Positions 28,032 through 40,554 are shown, counted from the stretch's first letter. The stretch is 64,000 nt of DNA from Pseudomonas syringae CC1557 (GCF_000452705.1 NZ_CP007014.1:1550001-1614000); one strand, 5' to 3'. Made by a program: numbers and translations. The notes: generated by a model not told the origin, from the letters alone.

Positions 28032-28829
28032 TCAGGCCGCGTGGCTTTTGGTTTTAGGGGGGAATTTTGGGGCATGCAAACCCAGCTGCATCCCTTGTTC
28101 GACCATTGCCATGATGTCTTCCTGGGCCAGATCGAACAAACGCTTGAGGTTGGGCAGGACAAAATACACCGGTTGCAGAATATCGATCCGGTACGGCGTG
28201 CGCATCGCTTCAAGGGGGTCGAAGGGCTGATGCTCCGGCGCTGAAGACAGGCTATAGACGGCTTCTTTGGGTGAAGAAAGAATGCCCCCGCCGTAAATGC
28301 GTCGCCCTTGGGGCGTATCGACCAGGCCAAATTCGATGGTCATCCAGTACAGTCGCGCCAGGTACACACGCTGCTCTTTGGATGCGCTCAGCCCGAGCTT
28401 GCCATACGTGTGGGTAAATTCGGCAAACCAGGGGTTGGTCAGCAGCGGGCAGTGGCCGAAGATTTCGTGAAAAATATCCGGCTCCTGCAAGTAATCCAGT
28501 TCTTCTTCAGTGCGAATAAACGTCGCCACCGGAAAGCGCTTGCTGGCCAGCAGTTCAAAGAACGTCTGAAAAGGAATCAGCGCCGGCACTCGCTCGACCT
28601 GCCAGCCAGTGGTCGCGCCTAATACTGTATTGATTTCGCCCAGCTGCGGAATGCGATCAAGGGGCAGGCCCAGTTGCTCGATGCCGTCCAGATATTCCTG
28701 GCAGGCGCGGCCTTCGATGATCTTCATCTGCCGGGTGATCAGGGTGTTCCAGACTGCATGCTCGGCTGCAGGGTAATCAATGAAGTCCGAGGCGTCCGGC
28801 TCGCGTGCCACGTAGTGCGTCTGGGCCAT
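28032..28829 (-). CDS. phhA: Phenylalanine-4-hydroxylase
   Basis: A 265-residue single-domain, iron- and pterin-dependent enzyme making tyrosine from phenylalanine, without the regulatory and tetramer domains of the animal enzyme. The iron ligands are in DIFHEIFGHCPLL (two His) and the downstream Glu in YWMTIEFGLV. It is the first gene of phhAB and divergent from phhR. The ATG with the upstream GAGGACATCAGC-type ribosome site is used. Confidence 0.95.
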   Translation of the reverse strand: MAQTHYVAREPDASDFIDYPAAEHAVWNTLITRQMKIIEGRACQEYLDGIEQLGLPLDRIPQLGEINTVLGATTGWQVERVPALIPFQTFFELLASKRFPVATFIRTEEELDYLQEPDIFHEIFGHCPLLTNPWFAEFTHTYGKLGLSASKEQRVYLARLYWMTIEFGLVDTPQGRRIYGGGILSSPKEAVYSLSSAPEHQPFDPLEAMRTPYRIDILQPVYFVLPNLKRLFDLAQEDIMAMVEQGMQLGLHAPKFPPKTKSHAA

Positions 28830-28945
28830 GCTGATGTCCTCGAATAAGGGTGTTGTTCTTGTAAGGCCTGGACCCAGAAATAACTCACTTCAAGCGGTGC
28901 GTCAGCACGCTATCCCCTATGCAAGACCCAATGGATACCGAAGTT

Positions 28946-28963
28946 CGTAACGAAAACTTTACG
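28946..28963. promoter_or_regulatory. Probable PhhR/TyrR-type operator
   Basis: CGTAAC-GAAAAC-TTTACG fits the TyrR box form TGTAAA-N6-TTTACA with an intact CGTAA/TTACG core. It lies between the divergent phhA and phhR genes, 117 bases upstream of phhA. Overlapping TTTACGTTTACA may extend it. Assignment is by pattern only. Confidence 0.6.
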
Positions 28964-29101
28964 TTTACATTTTAAGTCCCTTGAGTTCACGTCACATTAA
29001 GGCCTGATTGCGCTGGGCTGTAACGTATTGTTGACGCTAGACTTCAGCGCACTGCAAAAATCAGAGCCTATAAGGTCAGGACTCACAGGAGCGGATCACC
29101 C

Positions 29102-30667
29102 ATGCGCATCAAGGTGCATTGTCAAAACCGGATCGGCATCCTCCGCGACATTCTCGATCTGCTGGTCGCCTATGGCGTCAACGTGGCTCGCGGTGAGGTG
29201 GGCGGCGAGCATGGCGATGCCATCTATCTGCACTGCCCGAACCTGATCAACCTGCAATTTCAGGCGTTGCGCCCGAAGTTTGAAGCGATCACCGGCGTGT
29301 TTGGCGTCAAGCGCGTCGGGCTGATGCCCAGCGAGCGGCGACACATGGAGTTGAATGCCTTGCTGGGCGCGCTGGAGTTTCCGGTGCTGTCCATCGACAT
29401 GGCCGGTGCCATCGTGGCGGCCAACCGGGCCGCCGCGCAATTGCTGGGGGTGCGCGTCGATGAGGTGCCGGGTATTCCCTTGTCGCGCTACGCCGAAGAT
29501 TTCGATCTGCCCGAGCTGGTGCGCGCCAGCAAGTCGCGTATCAATGGTCTGCGAGTCAAAGTGCGCGGCGATGTGTTTCTGGCCGACATCGCGCCGCTGC
29601 AATCCGAACACGATGACAGCGAAGCCATGGCCGGTGCAGTGTTGACCCTGCACCGCGCTGATCGGGTCGGGGAGCGTATCTATCATGTGCGCAAGCAGGA
29701 GTTGCGTGGCTTTGACAGCATTTTCCAGAGTTCCAGAGTCATGGCCGCAGTCGTTCGCGAGGCACGGCGCATGGCACCGCTGGACGCGCCGTTGCTGATC
29801 GAAGGCGAAACCGGCACCGGCAAGGAACTGTTGGCCCGCGCCTGCCACCTCGCCAGCCCGCGTGGTCAGTCACCGCTGATGGCGCTTAATTGCGCCGGGC
29901 TGTCGGAGTCGATGGCCGAAATCGAGCTGTTCGGTTACGACCCTGGCGCTTTCGAGGGCGCGCGACCGGAAGGCCGACTCGGGCTGCTGGAGCTGACTGC
30001 GGGCGGGACGCTGTTTCTGGACGGCGTGGGTGAGCTGAGTGCGCGTATGCAGGCCAAGCTGCTGCGCTTTATTCAGGACGGCAGCTTTCGCCGGGTGGGC
30101 AGCGACGAAGACATGTTTCTCGATGTGCGCGTGGTGTGTTCGACTCAGGTCGATCTGTCGGAACTGTGTGCCAGAGGCGAGTTCAGGCAGGACCTGTACC
30201 ACCGGCTCAACGTGCTGTCCTTGCACATACCACCGTTGCGCGACTGCCTGGATGGCCTGGAGCCGCTGGTGGAGCACTTTCTCGATCACGCCAGCCGCCA
30301 GATCGGTTGCCCGCTGCCCGGCATATCGCCCGCAGCCATCAAGCGCTTGAGCCACTACCACTGGCCCGGCAACGTTCGGCAACTGGAAAACGTATTGTTT
30401 CAGGCCGTGTCACTGTGCGAGGGCGGCAAAGTGCAGGTCGAGCACATTCGACTGCCGGATTATGGCGTGCGTTCAGGCTTGACCGATGTTTCTCTGGACG
30501 GTGATCTCGACGCTATTGTCGGGCGCTTTGAAAGGTTGGTGCTGGAGCAGTTATATGCACAGCATCCCAGCAGTCGCCAGTTGGCAAAACGCCTCGGCGT
30601 TTCTCATACAACGATTGCCAACAAGTTGCGCGACCATCAAATAAGCAAGGAAGCCAAAAACGGATGA
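29102..30667 (+). CDS. phhR: Sigma-54-family (TyrR-like) activator of phenylalanine catabolism
   Basis: A 521-residue regulator: ACT domain (about 1-75, MRIKVHCQNRIGILRDIL), PAS domain (about 80-190), AAA+ domain (about 205-435) with Walker A GETGTGKELL and Walker B-type TLFLDGVGEL, and a C-terminal helix-turn-helix (SRQLAKRLGVSHTTIANKL). The sigma-54-contact loop reads GAFEGA in place of the canonical GAFTGA. E. coli TyrR also lacks that motif and works with sigma-70, so PhhR may too. It is divergent from phhAB and responds to aromatic amino acids in relatives. Confidence 0.94.
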   Translation: MRIKVHCQNRIGILRDILDLLVAYGVNVARGEVGGEHGDAIYLHCPNLINLQFQALRPKFEAITGVFGVKRVGLMPSERRHMELNALLGALEFPVLSIDMAGAIVAANRAAAQLLGVRVDEVPGIPLSRYAEDFDLPELVRASKSRINGLRVKVRGDVFLADIAPLQSEHDDSEAMAGAVLTLHRADRVGERIYHVRKQELRGFDSIFQSSRVMAAVVREARRMAPLDAPLLIEGETGTGKELLARACHLASPRGQSPLMALNCAGLSESMAEIELFGYDPGAFEGARPEGRLGLLELTAGGTLFLDGVGELSARMQAKLLRFIQDGSFRRVGSDEDMFLDVRVVCSTQVDLSELCARGEFRQDLYHRLNVLSLHIPPLRDCLDGLEPLVEHFLDHASRQIGCPLPGISPAAIKRLSHYHWPGNVRQLENVLFQAVSLCEGGKVQVEHIRLPDYGVRSGLTDVSLDGDLDAIVGRFERLVLEQLYAQHPSSRQLAKRLGVSHTTIANKLRDHQISKEAKNG

Positions 30668-30681
30668 GCAATCTTTCAATG

Positions 30682-30707
30682 CGCCTCGCCGTTGAGTCTG
30701 CGAGGCG
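30682..30707 (+). terminator. Hairpin after phhR
   Basis: CGCCTCGC and GCGAGGCG pair around a ten-base loop, 15 bases after the phhR stop. There is no T-tract, so termination would be weak or Rho-assisted. Confidence 0.5.
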
Positions 30708-30736
30708 TCGTGCATGCGTTACAACAGCACCTGCAC

Positions 30737-31003
30737 TCAGCCGTTGCTGCAGCCGTTGCCCATCACCTGATAGCTCATGATGTGCCGTGCGCCTTGCGAA
30801 TCTTCATAGATCATGCGCGCAGGTACCACTTCGCAGACGCTGGGGATCTGGCTGATGGAGATCACCCGGGCGATGTCCAGATGTGTGCCATAGGTGTACT
30901 GTTCGACACGGGCCTGTTGCGCGGCAACTTTGGTCTGCGATTCTTCGGCCATGGCGAAGCTGCTGACACTGCACAGTGCCACTACTGCTAATAAAGCTTT
31001 CAT
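30737..31003 (-). CDS. DUF2790 periplasmic protein
   Basis: An 88-residue secreted protein: signal peptide 1-19 (ends SSFAMA), then the DUF2790 core with TYGTHLDIARVISI, a Cys in PSVCEVVPARMIY and a second Cys near the end (GNGCSNG), probably forming a disulfide. Small families of such proteins are common in Pseudomonas; the function is unknown. It is transcribed convergently to phhR and divergently from acs. Confidence 0.85.
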   Translation of the reverse strand: MKALLAVVALCSVSSFAMAEESQTKVAAQQARVEQYTYGTHLDIARVISISQIPSVCEVVPARMIYEDSQGARHIMSYQVMGNGCSNG

Positions 31004-31348
31004 TGCGTTTTTACCTTTTTGAAAGTGAGCGCGGTCGCATCACGTTTTTGACGTCATGTGCGAAGGCTGTTTGATACGTTTTATGATCAGAAACAACAGT
31101 GCGTGGGGGCAGCTGATGCTTGCCTTGTTGGCGGAACGAATTCTATGCCTGTTGCCAGACCACATATATAAAGGCTTTGGATAAGCGCTTTCGTCAAAAC
31201 GGTAATAATCTTGAGAACAGCTGCAAGCTTGTGGCTTATGGTTTGCAGCTCCGGCCCCGCCCGGTAATACCAACGTCGAATGGTTCCCAGGGGGGGAGCG
31301 GGATACAACGTGTGCATAAAACAACAACTATCCACCGAGGTAACCAAG
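31004..31348. other. Promoter region between the DUF2790 gene and acs
   Basis: A 345-base spacer without a gene. It contains the sigma-54-like promoter described at 31232-31247 and a GC-rich leader up to the acs ribosome site (CCGAGGTAACCAAG). Confidence 0.7.
31232..31247 (+). promoter_or_regulatory. Sigma-54-type (-24/-12) promoter of acs
   Basis: TGGCTTATGGTTTGCA matches the sigma-54 consensus TGGC-N8-TTGCA with exact GG to GC spacing. Transcription would start near 31258, about 90 bases before the acs start codon. Sigma-54-linked control of acetate activation genes is reported in some gammaproteobacteria; for this locus it is inference. Confidence 0.6.
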
Positions 31349-33304
<1,956 letters not shown>

Positions 33305-33321
33305 TCGCTCAGCGATGATCG

Positions 33322-33360
33322 CGCCCCGTTCGGTGAAAGCCGGGCGGGGCGTTTTTGTTT
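33322..33360 (+). terminator. Rho-independent terminator of acs
   Basis: CGCCCCG and CGGGGCG pair, followed by TTTTTGTTTT, 18 bases after the acs stop. Confidence 0.9.
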
Positions 33361-33833
33361 TCGGCAAGGTGCTGGCAGGAAAACGAGATATATATCGGGT
33401 TGTTACAGATTTACACGATGTTTAGCAGCAGTGCCTCATCGTAGGAAGCGTTACTCGATTTCTGCGTGAAAATGCGCCGGATTGGCGTGGTTTTGCGTGA
33501 GATGAAAGGCTGGGCTTGCCGGATTAGAAGGGTTTGCCAATAATGGGCGCGCTTTTTGCTCTATCAACCGGTTATGTCATCACTCAAGGATCAGGTGAAA
33601 TCTTTACCGTCAATAGGGTAAAGTGGCTTTTCCGGCGGTTCTGTAACTAGTTGTCGCATTGAAGAAATATCGACTTCGAGCCTGTCGTTAAAATGCCCCC
33701 CATTCGCCGAGGGCCTGCGGACCGGTAATCCAGTGTCCCACGTCTGGCGTCGCTCTCTCCGTAATAGTCCTTTTGCACATTGGGCGCTTGCTCACTTTGC
33801 CACTTGTCGTGCTTCACCAATGGAGTTCTTGAA
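33361..33833. other. Upstream region of the arginine/ornithine operon
   Basis: A spacer of about 470 bases between the acs terminator and aotJ. No gene is supported. It carries an ArgR-type site at 33652-33667 and the leader of aotJ. The first 250 bases show nothing recognisable. Confidence 0.7.
33652..33667 (+). promoter_or_regulatory. ArgR-type operator before aotJ
   Basis: TGTCGC followed by eight bases and AA matches the half-site pattern TGTCGC-N8-AA described for Pseudomonas ArgR. A degenerate second half-site (TGTCGT) starts 31 bases further on, about three helical turns. It lies about 170 bases before the aotJ start. Confidence 0.6.
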
Positions 33834-34610
33834 ATGAAAAAGCTCATGCTTATTGGCGCGCTGGCGTTGTCAGTGCTCGCCCAGCCGATATTCGCTGACG
33901 AAAAACCGCTCAAAATCGGTATCGAAGCGGCCTACCCTCCATTTGCATCCAAGGCACCGGATGGCAGCATCGTCGGTTTTGACTACGACATCGGCAATGC
34001 GCTGTGCGAAGAAATGAAGATCAAGTGCACGTGGGTCGAGCAGGAGTTCGACGGCCTGATCCCGGCACTCAAAGTGCGCAAGATCGATGCGATCCTGTCG
34101 TCGATGTCCATTACCGACGACCGCAAGAAATCCGTGGATTTCACCGGCAAGTACTACAACTCCCCGGCACGTCTGGTGATGAAGGACGGCACCACGGTCA
34201 GCGACAGCCTGGCTGAACTCAAGGGCAAGAAGATCGGTGTGCAGCGTGGTTCGATCCACGAGCGTTTCGCCCGTGAAGTTCTCGCCCCGCAAGGTGTTGT
34301 AGTGACGCCGTACGGTTCGCAGAACGAAATTTACCTGGACATCGGTGCAGGTCGTCTGGACGGCACCATTGCTGACGCCACGCTGCTGCAGGACGGTTTC
34401 CTGAAAACCGACGCTGGCAAAGGCTATGCATTCGTCGGCCCATCGTTTACCGACCCTAAATACTTCGGTGACGGCATCGGCATCGCTGTGCGCAAAGGCG
34501 ACAAGGCCAACCTCGATCGCCTCAATGCCGCCATTGCCGCTATCCGCGCCAACGGCAAGTACAAGGCCATTCAGGACAAGTATTTCGACTTCGATATCTA
34601 CGGCAAGTAA
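33834..34610 (+). CDS. aotJ: Arginine/ornithine ABC transporter, periplasmic binding protein
   Basis: A 258-residue binding protein of the HisJ/ArgT family. The signal peptide covers residues 1-22 (ends PIFA), followed by [20 protein letters not shown], the family's N-terminal ligand-binding strand, and [14 protein letters not shown]. Ligand-contact segments [15 protein letters not shown] and IGVQRGS are intact. Followed by a terminator hairpin and then the permease genes. The start with MKK is used. Confidence 0.93.
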   Translation: MKKLMLIGALALSVLAQPIFADEKPLKIGIEAAYPPFASKAPDGSIVGFDYDIGNALCEEMKIKCTWVEQEFDGLIPALKVRKIDAILSSMSITDDRKKSVDFTGKYYNSPARLVMKDGTTVSDSLAELKGKKIGVQRGSIHERFAREVLAPQGVVVTPYGSQNEIYLDIGAGRLDGTIADATLLQDGFLKTDAGKGYAFVGPSFTDPKYFGDGIGIAVRKGDKANLDRLNAAIAAIRANGKYKAIQDKYFDFDIYGK

Positions 34611-34624
34611 GTCGTCGCAACGAG

Positions 34625-34662
34625 ATGGCGCAAACAGGGTTGCCTGGCTTGCGCCATTTTTA
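34625..34662 (+). terminator. Intra-operon terminator between aotJ and aotQ
   Basis: ATGGCGCAA and TTGCGCCAT form a perfect 9-base-pair stem followed by TTTTTATT. Partial read-through would give more binding protein than permease, the usual ratio in such transporters. Confidence 0.88.
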
Positions 34663-34686
34663 TTCCACGCTTGAGGACCGCACATA

Positions 34687-35376
34687 ATGTTGAAAGGTTA
34701 CGGGGCTGTCATCCTCGAAGGTGCATGGCTGACATTGCAGCTGGCCCTGTCGTCGATGGCTCTGGCGATCGTTCTCGGTCTGATCGGCGTGGCGCTGCGT
34801 CTGTCGCCTGTACGCTGGATCGCCTGGCTGGGTGATTTGTACAGCACGGTGATTCGCGGGATACCGGATCTGGTCCTGATCCTGCTGATCTTCTACGGCG
34901 GTCAGGATTTGCTCAATCGCGTCGCGCCTTTGCTGGGTTTCGACGACTATATCGACCTCGATCCGTTGCTGGCCGGTATCTGCACCCTGGGCTTCATTTT
35001 TGGTGCGTATCTCTCGGAGACCTTTCGCGGCGCTTTCATGGCAATCCCCAAAGGGCAGGCCGAGGCGGGCATGGCGTATGGTCTGAGCAGCGGCAAGGTG
35101 TTCTTCCGCATTCTGGTGCCGCAGATGATTCGTCTGGCGATACCCGGTTTCACCAACAACTGGCTGGTGCTGACCAAGGCCACTGCGCTGATTTCCGTGG
35201 TCGGCTTGCAGGACATGATGTTCAAGGCCAAGCAGGCGGCTGATGCCACCCGCGAGCCGTTCACCTTCTTTCTGGCGGTTGCAGCGATGTACCTGGTGAT
35301 CACCAGTGTTTCGCTGCTCGCTTTGCGTTATCTGGAAAAACGCTACTCGGTAGGCGTCAGGGCGGCTGACCTATGA
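34687..35376 (+). CDS. aotQ: Arginine/ornithine ABC transporter permease AotQ
   Basis: A 229-residue HisQ-type inner-membrane permease with about five helices. The cytoplasmic EAA loop reads KGQAEAGMAYGLSSGKVFFRI, in part EAGMAYGLSSGKVF. Works as a heterodimer with AotM and ATPase AotP. Its stop overlaps the aotM start by four bases (ATGA). Confidence 0.93.
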   Translation: MLKGYGAVILEGAWLTLQLALSSMALAIVLGLIGVALRLSPVRWIAWLGDLYSTVIRGIPDLVLILLIFYGGQDLLNRVAPLLGFDDYIDLDPLLAGICTLGFIFGAYLSETFRGAFMAIPKGQAEAGMAYGLSSGKVFFRILVPQMIRLAIPGFTNNWLVLTKATALISVVGLQDMMFKAKQAADATREPFTFFLAVAAMYLVITSVSLLALRYLEKRYSVGVRAADL

Positions 35377-36071
35377 TCTTCGACTACAACATGATCTGGG
35401 AAAACCTGCCGCTGTACTTCAGTGGCCTGCTGACGACCCTCAAACTGCTGGCGATTTCCCTCGGGTTCGGGCTGCTGGCCGCGTTGCCTCTGGGCTTGAT
35501 GCGGGTCTCGAAAAACCCGTGGGTGAACATGCCGGCCTGGCTGTACACCTACGTGATTCGCGGCACCCCGATGCTGGTGCAACTGTTCCTGATCTATTAC
35601 GGGCTGGCGCAGTTCGAAGTGGTGCGAGAAAGCGTCTTCTGGCCGTGGCTGTCCAGCGCAACGTTCTGCGCCTGTCTGGCATTTGCCATCAACACCAGCG
35701 CCTACACCGCCGAGATCATCGCCGGCAGCCTCAAGGCCACGCCGGCGGGCGAGATTGAAGCAGCACGTGCCATGGGCATGTCGAAAGCCAAAATGTATCG
35801 CCGTATCCTGCTGCCGTCGGCCTTGCGCCGGGCGCTGCCGCAGTACAGCAACGAAGTGATCATGATGTTGCAGACCACCAGTCTGGCTTCCATCGTGACC
35901 CTGATCGACATCACGGGTGCGGCGCGGACCATCAACGCGCAGTTCTACCTGCCTTTCGAGGCTTACGTCACCGCTGGCGTCTTCTATCTGTGCCTCACCT
36001 TTATTCTGGTGCGGCTGTTCAAGATGGCCGAGCGTCGCTGGCTGGGCTACCTCGCCCCAAGAAAGGTCTGA
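35373..36071 (+). CDS. aotM: Arginine/ornithine ABC transporter permease AotM
   Basis: A 232-residue HisM-type permease with the EAA loop GEIEAARAMGMSKAKMYRRI (20 residues). It pairs with AotQ. Starts inside the stop of aotQ and is followed one base later by the peptidase-like gene, so translation of the operon is tightly coupled. Confidence 0.93.
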   Translation: MIFDYNMIWENLPLYFSGLLTTLKLLAISLGFGLLAALPLGLMRVSKNPWVNMPAWLYTYVIRGTPMLVQLFLIYYGLAQFEVVRESVFWPWLSSATFCACLAFAINTSAYTAEIIAGSLKATPAGEIEAARAMGMSKAKMYRRILLPSALRRALPQYSNEVIMMLQTTSLASIVTLIDITGAARTINAQFYLPFEAYVTAGVFYLCLTFILVRLFKMAERRWLGYLAPRKV

Positions 36072-36072
36072 C

Positions 36073-37185
36073 ATGCAAAGAATCGATCATGTATTGCCGT
36101 GGAGCACCCTCGGCACCGAACGTAAACTCAGTGTCTTTCGATTTGGCACCGGCGAGCGCAAGGCCTACATTCAGGCCAGCCTGCATGCAGACGAACTGCC
36201 GGGCATGCGCACCGCCTGGGAGCTGAAAAAGCGCTTGACCGAGCTGGAGCAGCAGGGCCTGCTCAAAGGCGTGATCGAGCTGGTGCCGGTCGCCAACCCG
36301 CTAGGCCTGGGGCAGCTGCTGCAAGGTGCGCATCAAGGGCGTTTCGAGTTCGGCAGCGGCAAGAACTTCAACCGTGACTTCACTGAGCTGAGCGAGCCGG
36401 TCGCCGAATTGCTGGAAGGTCAGCTGGGCGATGACCCACGCGCCAATACTCAGTTGATTCGTCAGGCCATGAACACCGCCCTGGAGCGCCTGCCCGCAGC
36501 GCAAAGCGAGTTGCAAGGCATGCAGCGCATCCTGCTCGGGCATGCCTGCATCGCCGATGTGGTGCTCGACCTGCACTGCGACGCCGACGCTGCCTTGCAC
36601 ATGTACGCGCTGCCGCAGCACTGGCCTCAATGGCGATCCTTGTCGGCGCACCTGAACGTTCAGGTCGCGTTGCTGGCCGAGGATTCCGGCGGCAGCTCGT
36701 TCGATGAAGCCTGTTCGCTGCCGTGGCTGCGTCTGTCACGGATGTTTCCGCAGGCACAGATCCCGCTGGCGTGTCTGGCGACCACCATCGAGCTGGGCGG
36801 CCAGGCCGATACCGGCAAGCCGCAGGCGCAAGCGCATGCCGAGGGCATTCTGGCGTTTCTGGCCGAGCAGGGCTTCATCAGTGGCGACTGGCCGCAGCCT
36901 GCTCATGAAGCCTGCGAAGGCATGCCCTTCGAAGGCACCGAACTGCTTTACGCGCCGCACCCCGGTGTGGTGACTTTTCTGCGCGCTGCCGGCGACCGGG
37001 TGGAAGTCGGCGAGCCGTTGTTCGAGGTCATCGATCCGCTGTCCGATCAGGTCAGTACCATTTGCGCGAATACCGCCGGGGTGTTGTTCGCCATCGAGCG
37101 GCTTCGCTACGCTCAACCCGGTTTCTGGCTGGCCAAGGTGGCGGGGCGCACCGCGTTGCGTCACGGGCGTCTGCTCAGTGATTGA
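36073..37185 (+). CDS. aotO: Succinylglutamate desuccinylase/aspartoacylase-family protein AotO
   Basis: A 370-residue M14-type metallohydrolase of the AstE/ASPA group. The zinc motif is HADELPG near residue 38 with a downstream His in DLHCDADAALH near residue 165. The C-terminal 80 residues form a separate beta domain with YAPHPGVVTFLRAAGDRV. In P. aeruginosa this gene sits in the aot operon but was reported not to be required for uptake, so it may hydrolyse an acylated or peptidic arginine source; this is open. Confidence 0.88.
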   Translation: MQRIDHVLPWSTLGTERKLSVFRFGTGERKAYIQASLHADELPGMRTAWELKKRLTELEQQGLLKGVIELVPVANPLGLGQLLQGAHQGRFEFGSGKNFNRDFTELSEPVAELLEGQLGDDPRANTQLIRQAMNTALERLPAAQSELQGMQRILLGHACIADVVLDLHCDADAALHMYALPQHWPQWRSLSAHLNVQVALLAEDSGGSSFDEACSLPWLRLSRMFPQAQIPLACLATTIELGGQADTGKPQAQAHAEGILAFLAEQGFISGDWPQPAHEACEGMPFEGTELLYAPHPGVVTFLRAAGDRVEVGEPLFEVIDPLSDQVSTICANTAGVLFAIERLRYAQPGFWLAKVAGRTALRHGRLLSD

Positions 37186-37207
37186 CCGTTCTGTGAGAAA
37201 CGAAAGC

Positions 37208-37972
37208 ATGAACAAACTGGAAGTGCAGGACCTGCACAAGCGCTATGGCAGTCACGAAGTGATCAAGGGCGTATCCCTGACGGCCAGGGCTGGCGATGTC
37301 ATCAGTATCATCGGCTCCAGCGGTTCGGGGAAAAGCACCTTCCTGCGCTGCATCAACCTGCTTGAACAGCCTCATGCCGGCAAGATTCTGCTCAACAACG
37401 AAGAACTGAAACTGGTGCCGAACAAGGAAGGCGGTCTCAAGGCTGCCGACGCCAAACAGTTGCAGCGTATGCGTTCGCGGCTGTCCATGGTGTTTCAGCA
37501 TTTCAACCTGTGGTCACACATGACTGCGCTGCAAAACGTTATCGAAGCGCCGGTTCACGTGCTGGGCGTTTCGAAAAAGGAAGCGCTGGAGAAGGCCGAA
37601 CACTACCTGGCCAAGGTCGGTGTATCGCATCGCAAAGACGCTTATCCAGGGCACATGTCCGGTGGCGAGCAGCAGCGTGTAGCGATTGCCCGCGCGTTGG
37701 CGATGGAGCCCGAGGTGATGCTGTTCGACGAACCGACCTCGGCACTCGACCCGGAGCTGGTCGGCGACGTGCTCAAGGTCATGCGGGGCCTGGCCCAGGA
37801 AGGCCGGACCATGGTGGTGGTGACGCACGAAATGGGCTTTGCGCGTGAAGTCTCCAACCAGCTTGTGTTCCTGCACCAGGGCGTGGCGCTGGAGCGCGGC
37901 GATCCGCGTGAAGTGCTGGCCAATCCGCAGACCGAGCGTTTGCAACAGTTTCTGTCCGGCAGCCTCAAGTGA
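37208..37972 (+). CDS. aotP: Arginine/ornithine ABC transporter ATPase AotP
   Basis: A 254-residue HisP-type ATPase. Walker A is GSSGSGKST near residue 39, the signature is MSGGEQQRVAIARAL and Walker B is EVMLFDEPTSALD, with the switch His in VVVTHEMGFA. It drives AotQM. The start 30 bases into a longer frame is chosen from family alignment. Confidence 0.94.
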   Translation: MNKLEVQDLHKRYGSHEVIKGVSLTARAGDVISIIGSSGSGKSTFLRCINLLEQPHAGKILLNNEELKLVPNKEGGLKAADAKQLQRMRSRLSMVFQHFNLWSHMTALQNVIEAPVHVLGVSKKEALEKAEHYLAKVGVSHRKDAYPGHMSGGEQQRVAIARALAMEPEVMLFDEPTSALDPELVGDVLKVMRGLAQEGRTMVVVTHEMGFAREVSNQLVFLHQGVALERGDPREVLANPQTERLQQFLSGSLK

Positions 37973-37978
37973 CGATCG

Positions 37979-38002
37979 GCATCGCATGGCGGTGCCTTTT
38001 TA
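37979..38002 (+). terminator. Terminator between aotP and argR
   Basis: GGCATCGC and GCGGTGCC pair (one G-T pair) with an ATG loop and are followed by TTTTT. argR is probably transcribed by read-through or from its own promoter. Confidence 0.75.
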
Positions 38003-38108
38003 CAGCAGAACAGGTCATGCTGCGCGACGCGCAACATCACCTGGATGTTCCTGATCGAGCCCCGTTTCCCGGGCTTGGCTTTTGCGGCAATACGTAGCGG
38101 ATGTCCCA

Positions 38109-39101
38109 ATGACTGCCCATCGAATCGGTTTCCTTGTCTGGCCCGGCACCAAAGCCCTGACCCTGGCGCTTGCCGAGGAAGCCTTGCGCGTTGCTCAACG
38201 GGTTCATCCTGAGGTGCTCTACGAATTGGCGTTTCTGCAAGCCGAGGCGGGCGAGCCGGCAGACGATGCCGGTGCCTGGCAATTGCCGGGCAAGCCTTGG
38301 GCGGGCCAGCTGGAAGGGTTTCAGAAGCTGTTTTTGCTGGCCGATGAGCCACCTGCTTCAGTGGCCCCGGCGCTGGGCAGTGCGATCAAGCAACTGGTGC
38401 GTGCAGGCTGTTCGATTGGCGGCTTGTCGGCGGGGGTTTATCCACTCGCGCAACTGGGTTTGCTGGATGGCTATCGCGCTGCCGTCCACTGGCGCTGGCA
38501 GGACGATTTCGCCGAGCGTTTCCCGAAAGTCATCGCCACCAGTCATCTGTTCGACTGGGACCGTGATCGCCTCACCGCCTGCGGAGGCATGTCGGTGCTC
38601 GACCTGCTGCTGGCCGTGCTGTCTCGCGATCACGGGGCTGAACTGGCGGGCGCAGTGTCCGAAGAACTGGTGGTCGAGCGCATTCGCGAAGGCGGCGAGC
38701 GTCAGCGCATTCCGTTGCAGAATCGCCTCGGCTCCAGCCATCCGAAACTGACCCAGGCCGTGCTTTTGATGGAAGCCAACATCGAAGAGCCGCTGACCAC
38801 CGATGAAATTGCCCAGCACGTGTGTGTGTCGCGCCGCCAGTTGGAGCGGATCTTCAAGCAGTACCTCAATCGTGTGCCAAGCCAGTACTACCTGGAGCTG
38901 CGCCTGAACAAGGCACGCCAGATGTTGATGCAGACCAGCAAGTCGATCATTCAGATCGGTCTTTCCTGCGGCTTCTCGTCAGGGCCGCATTTCTCCAGCG
39001 CCTATCGCAACTTCTTCGGCGCCACGCCCCGTGAAGACCGCAACCAGCGACGCAGCAGCAGCCCGTTCGAGCTTTCGCCGGTGCCCGCCGAGCGCGGTTG
39101 A
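38109..39101 (+). CDS. argR: AraC-family arginine regulator
   Basis: A 330-residue regulator. Residues 1-190 form a DJ-1/PfpI-like (glutaminase-like) domain, here the arginine sensor, with IGGLSAGVYPLAQLGLL around the nucleophile-elbow position but no obvious Cys there. The C-terminal AraC domain has two helix-turn-helices (TTDEIAQHVCVSRRQLERI and IIQIGLSCGFSSGPHF). Unrelated to E. coli ArgR. In P. aeruginosa it activates aot and aru and represses arginine synthesis; the sites before aotJ and aruC fit that. Confidence 0.94.
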   Translation: MTAHRIGFLVWPGTKALTLALAEEALRVAQRVHPEVLYELAFLQAEAGEPADDAGAWQLPGKPWAGQLEGFQKLFLLADEPPASVAPALGSAIKQLVRAGCSIGGLSAGVYPLAQLGLLDGYRAAVHWRWQDDFAERFPKVIATSHLFDWDRDRLTACGGMSVLDLLLAVLSRDHGAELAGAVSEELVVERIREGGERQRIPLQNRLGSSHPKLTQAVLLMEANIEEPLTTDEIAQHVCVSRRQLERIFKQYLNRVPSQYYLELRLNKARQMLMQTSKSIIQIGLSCGFSSGPHFSSAYRNFFGATPREDRNQRRSSSPFELSPVPAERG

Positions 39102-39191
39102 TCTTCTTGTTACTGCAGAAGTGCCTGCCGACAGCTCAAGTCCAGACAGCTCAGGCCCAATCCGTTTAAACTGCGCCTTTGTGACGCAATA

Positions 39192-39207
39192 TGTCGCAAT
39201 GCCGAAA
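39192..39207 (+). promoter_or_regulatory. ArgR-type operator before aruC, distal half-site
   Basis: TGTCGC, eight bases, then AA: an exact match to the Pseudomonas ArgR half-site pattern, about 145 bases upstream of aruC. Confidence 0.6.
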
Positions 39208-39237
39208 GCCTTGAAAAAACCCGGTTTTGCGCTGTAA

Positions 39238-40554
<1,317 letters not shown>

